From: Streptomyces sp. CB01635
Lineage (GTDB): Bacteria > Actinomycetota > Actinomycetes > Streptomycetales > Streptomycetaceae
Direction: 5' to 3'
DNA: 64,000 nucleotides
Assembly: GCF_002803065.1 (NCBI RefSeq)
Contig: NZ_NNBL01000001.1
Span: forward strand, 590,724 to 654,723
Under the pieces are notes generated by a model. The model was not told where the DNA came from and did not search any database. It was given only the letters and a program-made list of their open reading frames with translations. Within the stretch, counting starts at the first letter, position 1; each line of letters starts with the position of its first letter. Positions 61,046 through 64,000 of the stretch are shown here, in pieces. A program made the position numbers and the translations under genes.

Positions 61046-63457
61046 GTGGGCACGACGACGCTGGTGACGAGTGAGCCGTGGCCGGTGCCGGCGACGGAAC
61101 CGACCCCGGCCCCCGAGCCCCAACCGGCCGTGGAGCAGCGGCAGTTCCCGGACCACGGCCTCGGCCCGAGCCGGGTCCGCATGGTCTTCTTCGGGCTCAT
61201 GCTGGCGCTGCTGCTCGCCGCGCTCGACCAGATGATCGTCGCCACCGCGCTGCCGAAGGTCGTCGGCGAGCTGCACGGCCTCGACAAGATGTCCTGGGCG
61301 ATCACCGCCTATCTCCTGACCGCCACCATCGGCCTGCCGATCTACGGCAAACTCGGCGACCTCTTCGGCCGCAAGGGCGTCTTTCAGTTCGCCATCGCCG
61401 TCTTCGTCGTCGGCTCCGCGCTGGCCGGCTGGTCGCGCAACATGGACGAACTCATCGCGTTCCGCGCCGTCCAGGGCATCGGCGCCGGCGGGCTCATGAT
61501 CGGCGTGCAGGCGATCATCGCGGACATCGTGCCGCCTCGCGAACGCGGCCGCTACATGGGCCTCATCGGCGCCGCGTTCGGCCTCGCGTCCGTCGCGGGC
61601 CCGCTGCTCGGCGGCTACTTCACCGACCACCTCACCTGGCGCTGGTGCTTCTACATCAACGTGCCCTTCGGCCTGGTCACGCTCGCCGTCGTCACCGTCG
61701 TGCTCAAACTGCCCCGGCCCAAGGTCAAGGCCGAACTCGACATCCTCGGGGCCCTGCTCCTCGCGGCGGCATCGACCTGCCTCGTTCTGCTGACCAGTTG
61801 GGGCGGTACCGAATACGCCTGGGGTTCGCGAGTCATCCTCGGGCTCGCCGCCGGAGCGGCCGTGACGGCCGTGCTCTTCGTCGTCGCCGAGCACTTCGCC
61901 GCCGAACCCATCATCCCGCTGCGGCTGTTCCGCGACCCCGTCTTCAACATCACCAGCCTGGTCGGCATGGTCATCGGCATCGCCCTCTTCGGAGCGGCCA
62001 GTTACCTGCCGACCTTCCTCCAGATGGTCGACGGCGCGAGCGCCACCGAGTCGGGGCTGCTGATGCTGCCGATGATGGGCGGCATCGTCATCGCCTCGAT
62101 CGTCTCCGGCCAGCTCATCAGCCGCACCGGGCACTACAAGATCTACCCGATCCTCGGCGGGGCCCTTTCGACGGCGGGCATGTGGCTCCTGTCCCGCCTC
62201 GAAGTCGACACCCCGCGACTGCACTACAGCCTCTACATGGCCGTACTCGGAGCGGGCATCGGCCTGATCATGCCAGTGCTGATCCTCGCCGTGCAGAACG
62301 CCGTGCGCCCCGCCGACATCGGCACCGCGACCAGCGCCAACAACTACTTCCGGCAGATCGGCGGCAGCGTCGGCGCCGCGATCTTCGGCACGCTCTTCGC
62401 CGACCGGCTCGCCGACGCCCTCGCGGACCGGCTGCCCAAGGGAGCGGGCCTGCCCGACCCGGAGTCCATCACCCCGCAGCTCGTCCACGCCCTGCCACGC
62501 GCGCTGCGCGACGGCTACATCCAGGCGTACGCCGACGCGATGCCCCGGATCTTCCTCTACCTCGTCCCGGTGCTCGTCCTCGGCCTCGTGATCGCCTTCT
62601 TCCTCAAGGAGACACCCCTGTTGTCCAGTGCCGCCCCCCACAGCGCCCCGAGCGGCGAGACCACCTCAGTCCCGTCCCAGGCCCGGACCTCGTACGGCGC
62701 CGGTGTGCCGGTCTGCGGCATCGTCCAGCACCCCGACGGGACCGCGGTGCCGCGCGCCGCGCTCACCCTCATCGACGTCGGCGGCCAGCAGATCGGACGC
62801 GGCGCGAGCGGCGACGACGGCCGGTACGCCCTGTCGACGCCCGGCGCCGGAAGTTACGTCCTGATCGCGGCGGCGGGCGGACACCAGCCCCAGGCCGTGA
62901 CCGTCACCGTGGGGGAGCGGCCCGTCGACCTCGACGTCGTCCTCGGCGGCGCCGGGCGGCTCGCCGGGAGCGTGCTGACCGCAGACGGTGCGCCCGTGCG
63001 CGACGCCACCGTGACCCTGACCAACGTCCACGGCGAGGTCGTCTCCACGACCCGCAGCGGGCGCGAAGGCGGCTACGTCATCACGGAGCTGGTGGCCGGC
63101 GAGTACACGCTCGCCGGGAGCGCGCCCGCGTTCCGCCCCGCCGCGCTCCCCGTCACCGTGATGGCCGCGCGCGAGACCCGCCAGGACGTCGAACTCGCGG
63201 GCGGCGCCGTGCTGCGCGGCACGGTCAGGGCCGGCGGAGGACGCCCCGTCGAGGACGCGCGGGTGACCCTCCTCGACGCGGCGGGCAACGTCGTCGACAC
63301 CCTCACGACGGGCGCCGACGGCACGTTCCGCTTCGTCGACCTGTCGTCGGGCGAGTACACCGTGATCGCCGCCGGTTACCCGCCGGTCGCCACGGTGCTG
63401 CACATGGCGGGCGGCGGCCGCACGGAGCGTGACCTGCAACTGGGCCACGAGGACTGA
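61046..63457 (+). CDS. DHA2-family MFS exporter fused to three carboxypeptidase-regulatory-like repeats
   Basis: An 803-residue fusion. Residues about 45-525 form a 14-helix drug:H+ antiporter of the EmrB/QacA group ([59 protein letters not shown]). A linker leads to three tandem beta-sandwich repeats of about 80 residues each (from about 551, 633 and 715), with [40 protein letters not shown] and [20 protein letters not shown] at matching places. The repeats resemble CarboxypepD_reg/CnaB folds that bind proteins or sugars. The GTG at 61046 is the best-placed start. Confidence 0.9.
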   Translation: MGTTTLVTSEPWPVPATEPTPAPEPQPAVEQRQFPDHGLGPSRVRMVFFGLMLALLLAALDQMIVATALPKVVGELHGLDKMSWAITAYLLTATIGLPIYGKLGDLFGRKGVFQFAIAVFVVGSALAGWSRNMDELIAFRAVQGIGAGGLMIGVQAIIADIVPPRERGRYMGLIGAAFGLASVAGPLLGGYFTDHLTWRWCFYINVPFGLVTLAVVTVVLKLPRPKVKAELDILGALLLAAASTCLVLLTSWGGTEYAWGSRVILGLAAGAAVTAVLFVVAEHFAAEPIIPLRLFRDPVFNITSLVGMVIGIALFGAASYLPTFLQMVDGASATESGLLMLPMMGGIVIASIVSGQLISRTGHYKIYPILGGALSTAGMWLLSRLEVDTPRLHYSLYMAVLGAGIGLIMPVLILAVQNAVRPADIGTATSANNYFRQIGGSVGAAIFGTLFADRLADALADRLPKGAGLPDPESITPQLVHALPRALRDGYIQAYADAMPRIFLYLVPVLVLGLVIAFFLKETPLLSSAAPHSAPSGETTSVPSQARTSYGAGVPVCGIVQHPDGTAVPRAALTLIDVGGQQIGRGASGDDGRYALSTPGAGSYVLIAAAGGHQPQAVTVTVGERPVDLDVVLGGAGRLAGSVLTADGAPVRDATVTLTNVHGEVVSTTRSGREGGYVITELVAGEYTLAGSAPAFRPAALPVTVMAARETRQDVELAGGAVLRGTVRAGGGRPVEDARVTLLDAAGNVVDTLTTGADGTFRFVDLSSGEYTVIAAGYPPVATVLHMAGGGRTERDLQLGHED

Positions 63458-63462
63458 GTGTT

Positions 63463-63487
63463 GGGGCCGGGCAGCGTGCCCGGCCCC
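63463..63487 (+). terminator. hairpin terminator of the MFS fusion gene
   Basis: GGGGCCGGGCA and TGCCCGGCCCC form a perfect 11-bp stem with a GCG loop, five bases after the stop codon. Confidence 0.85.
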
Positions 63488-63610
63488 GGCGCGCAACGCC
63501 CGTTCAATTCGGCCGATGCAGCCCCCTGTACCCCCGTACCGCGTACCGTGGAACGGGAAAGGGCCGAACCAATGACGCTCGGTCGCCGCGCGGGGAAGGG
63601 AGCGCAGGCC

Positions 63611-64000
63611 ATGCACAGTGGCACCGGGACGGCCCCGCAGAGCCCCGTGCCCGGCCGCGTACCCCTGGCGGTCGTCGTGGTCGACGAGTCCGGACTCGTC
63701 TCGCACTGGAGCACCGGCGCGCGCCGCCTCTTCGGCCCCGCGCGCGAGGACGCCGTCGGCCGCCCCGCCACCGACCTGCTGCCCGTCTCCGGTGTTTTGC
63801 CCGACGGCCCCAACTCCGAGGCGTACGGGGAAGAGGGCGCGTACGACGGGCTCGGCCCCGGCCTGGAGTCCTCGCTCGAGGGGCGGGCCTCGTACCCCGC
63901 CGCGGGCCGCGCCCGCCTCGAAGCTCCGCGCCGGGAGCGCATCGACGTCCTGTGGTGGGCCTACCCGCTCGTCGGCCCCGGTCCCGAGAAGCTGCTCGTA
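63611..64000 (+). CDS. PAS-domain protein, probable SpoIIE-family phosphatase (3' truncated by window)
   Basis: A frame open to the last base, 130 codons seen. Residues about 18-60 are a PAS domain (LAVVVVDESGLVSHWSTGAR and RLFGPAREDAVGRPATDLLP). An acidic loop and DVLWWAYPLVGPGPEKLLV follow. This N-terminus is typical of streptomycete multi-domain PAS/GAF proteins with a C-terminal PP2C (SpoIIE) phosphatase and sometimes an anti-sigma kinase domain, but that part is not in the window. ATG 63611 has AAGGGAG eight bases upstream; ATG 63572 is an alternative 13 codons earlier. Confidence 0.75.
   Translation, partial: MHSGTGTAPQSPVPGRVPLAVVVVDESGLVSHWSTGARRLFGPAREDAVGRPATDLLPVSGVLPDGPNSEAYGEEGAYDGLGPGLESSLEGRASYPAAGRARLEAPRRERIDVLWWAYPLVGPGPEKLLV

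Overview
The window is a stretch of a Streptomyces chromosome, judged from very high GC with G/C at nearly every third codon position, many GTG starts, ATGA/GTGA gene overlaps, and recognisable actinomycete gene families. The block from pssA to the fused 3-hydroxyacyl-CoA dehydrogenase has the gene order I remember for the S. coelicolor crotonyl-CoA reductase region; that synteny is recalled, not computed. I see no rRNA, tRNA, CRISPR array, transposase or phage gene.

Layout, left to right. 0-4 kb: the 3' end of a gamma-glutamyltransferase gene, a secreted GH75 chitosanase behind a promoter with an operator-like palindrome, a methionine aminopeptidase divergent from a small XRE regulator across a perfect 12-bp palindrome, and a Streptomyces-type hypothetical protein. 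4.2-13 kb: a reductive pyrimidine (or hydantoin) catabolism cluster with two beta-ureidopropionase-like amidohydrolases, a class III aminotransferase, a PucR regulator, dihydropyrimidinase, a luciferase-like (LLM) oxidoreductase and an NCS1 permease. No dihydropyrimidine dehydrogenase is present. 13-15.2 kb: a DUF3558-like exported protein, a short orphan reading frame and an AraC/GyrI-like regulator. 15.4-22.9 kb: a five-gene peptide ABC importer, translationally coupled, followed by a gamma-glutamyltransferase with no signal peptide. 23-28 kb: an inositol-monophosphatase-like enzyme, a CrtI-like FAD protein, a macro-domain protein, an Ada-AlkA fusion and Ogt.

28-34.6 kb: a broken sirtuin copy, a membrane protein and a ferredoxin / ferredoxin reductase / cytochrome P450 operon, then an intact sirtuin, a Nudix hydrolase and an ADP-ribosylglycohydrolase. 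The P450 block lies between a decayed 3' fragment of a sirtuin gene and the intact gene, so it looks like an acquired segment. 34.8-44.7 kb: glycerate kinase, a PucR/CdaR-type regulator divergent from a livFGHMJ-type importer, a deletion scar that removed the 5' ends of a divergent PaaX gene and LLM gene, and a zinc alcohol dehydrogenase.

44.7-56 kb (minus strand): pssA and psd (phosphatidylethanolamine synthesis), then the ethylmalonyl-CoA pathway operon ccr-ecm-mcl-maoC-acyl-CoA dehydrogenase, a TetR regulator, and a 601-residue 3-hydroxyacyl-CoA dehydrogenase made of two copies of the same module. Together these turn acetyl-CoA-derived C4 units into ethylmalonyl-CoA, methylsuccinyl-CoA, mesaconyl-CoA and beta-methylmalyl-CoA, which serve acetate assimilation and polyketide extender supply. 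56-64 kb: a HEAT-repeat protein, a GNAT acetyltransferase, a secreted tripeptidyl-aminopeptidase-like hydrolase, an Rv2578c-like radical SAM gene behind a LexA-type box, an SRPBCC protein, an MFS exporter fused to three beta-sandwich repeats, and the start of a PAS-domain (SpoIIE-phosphatase-like) protein that runs off the end.
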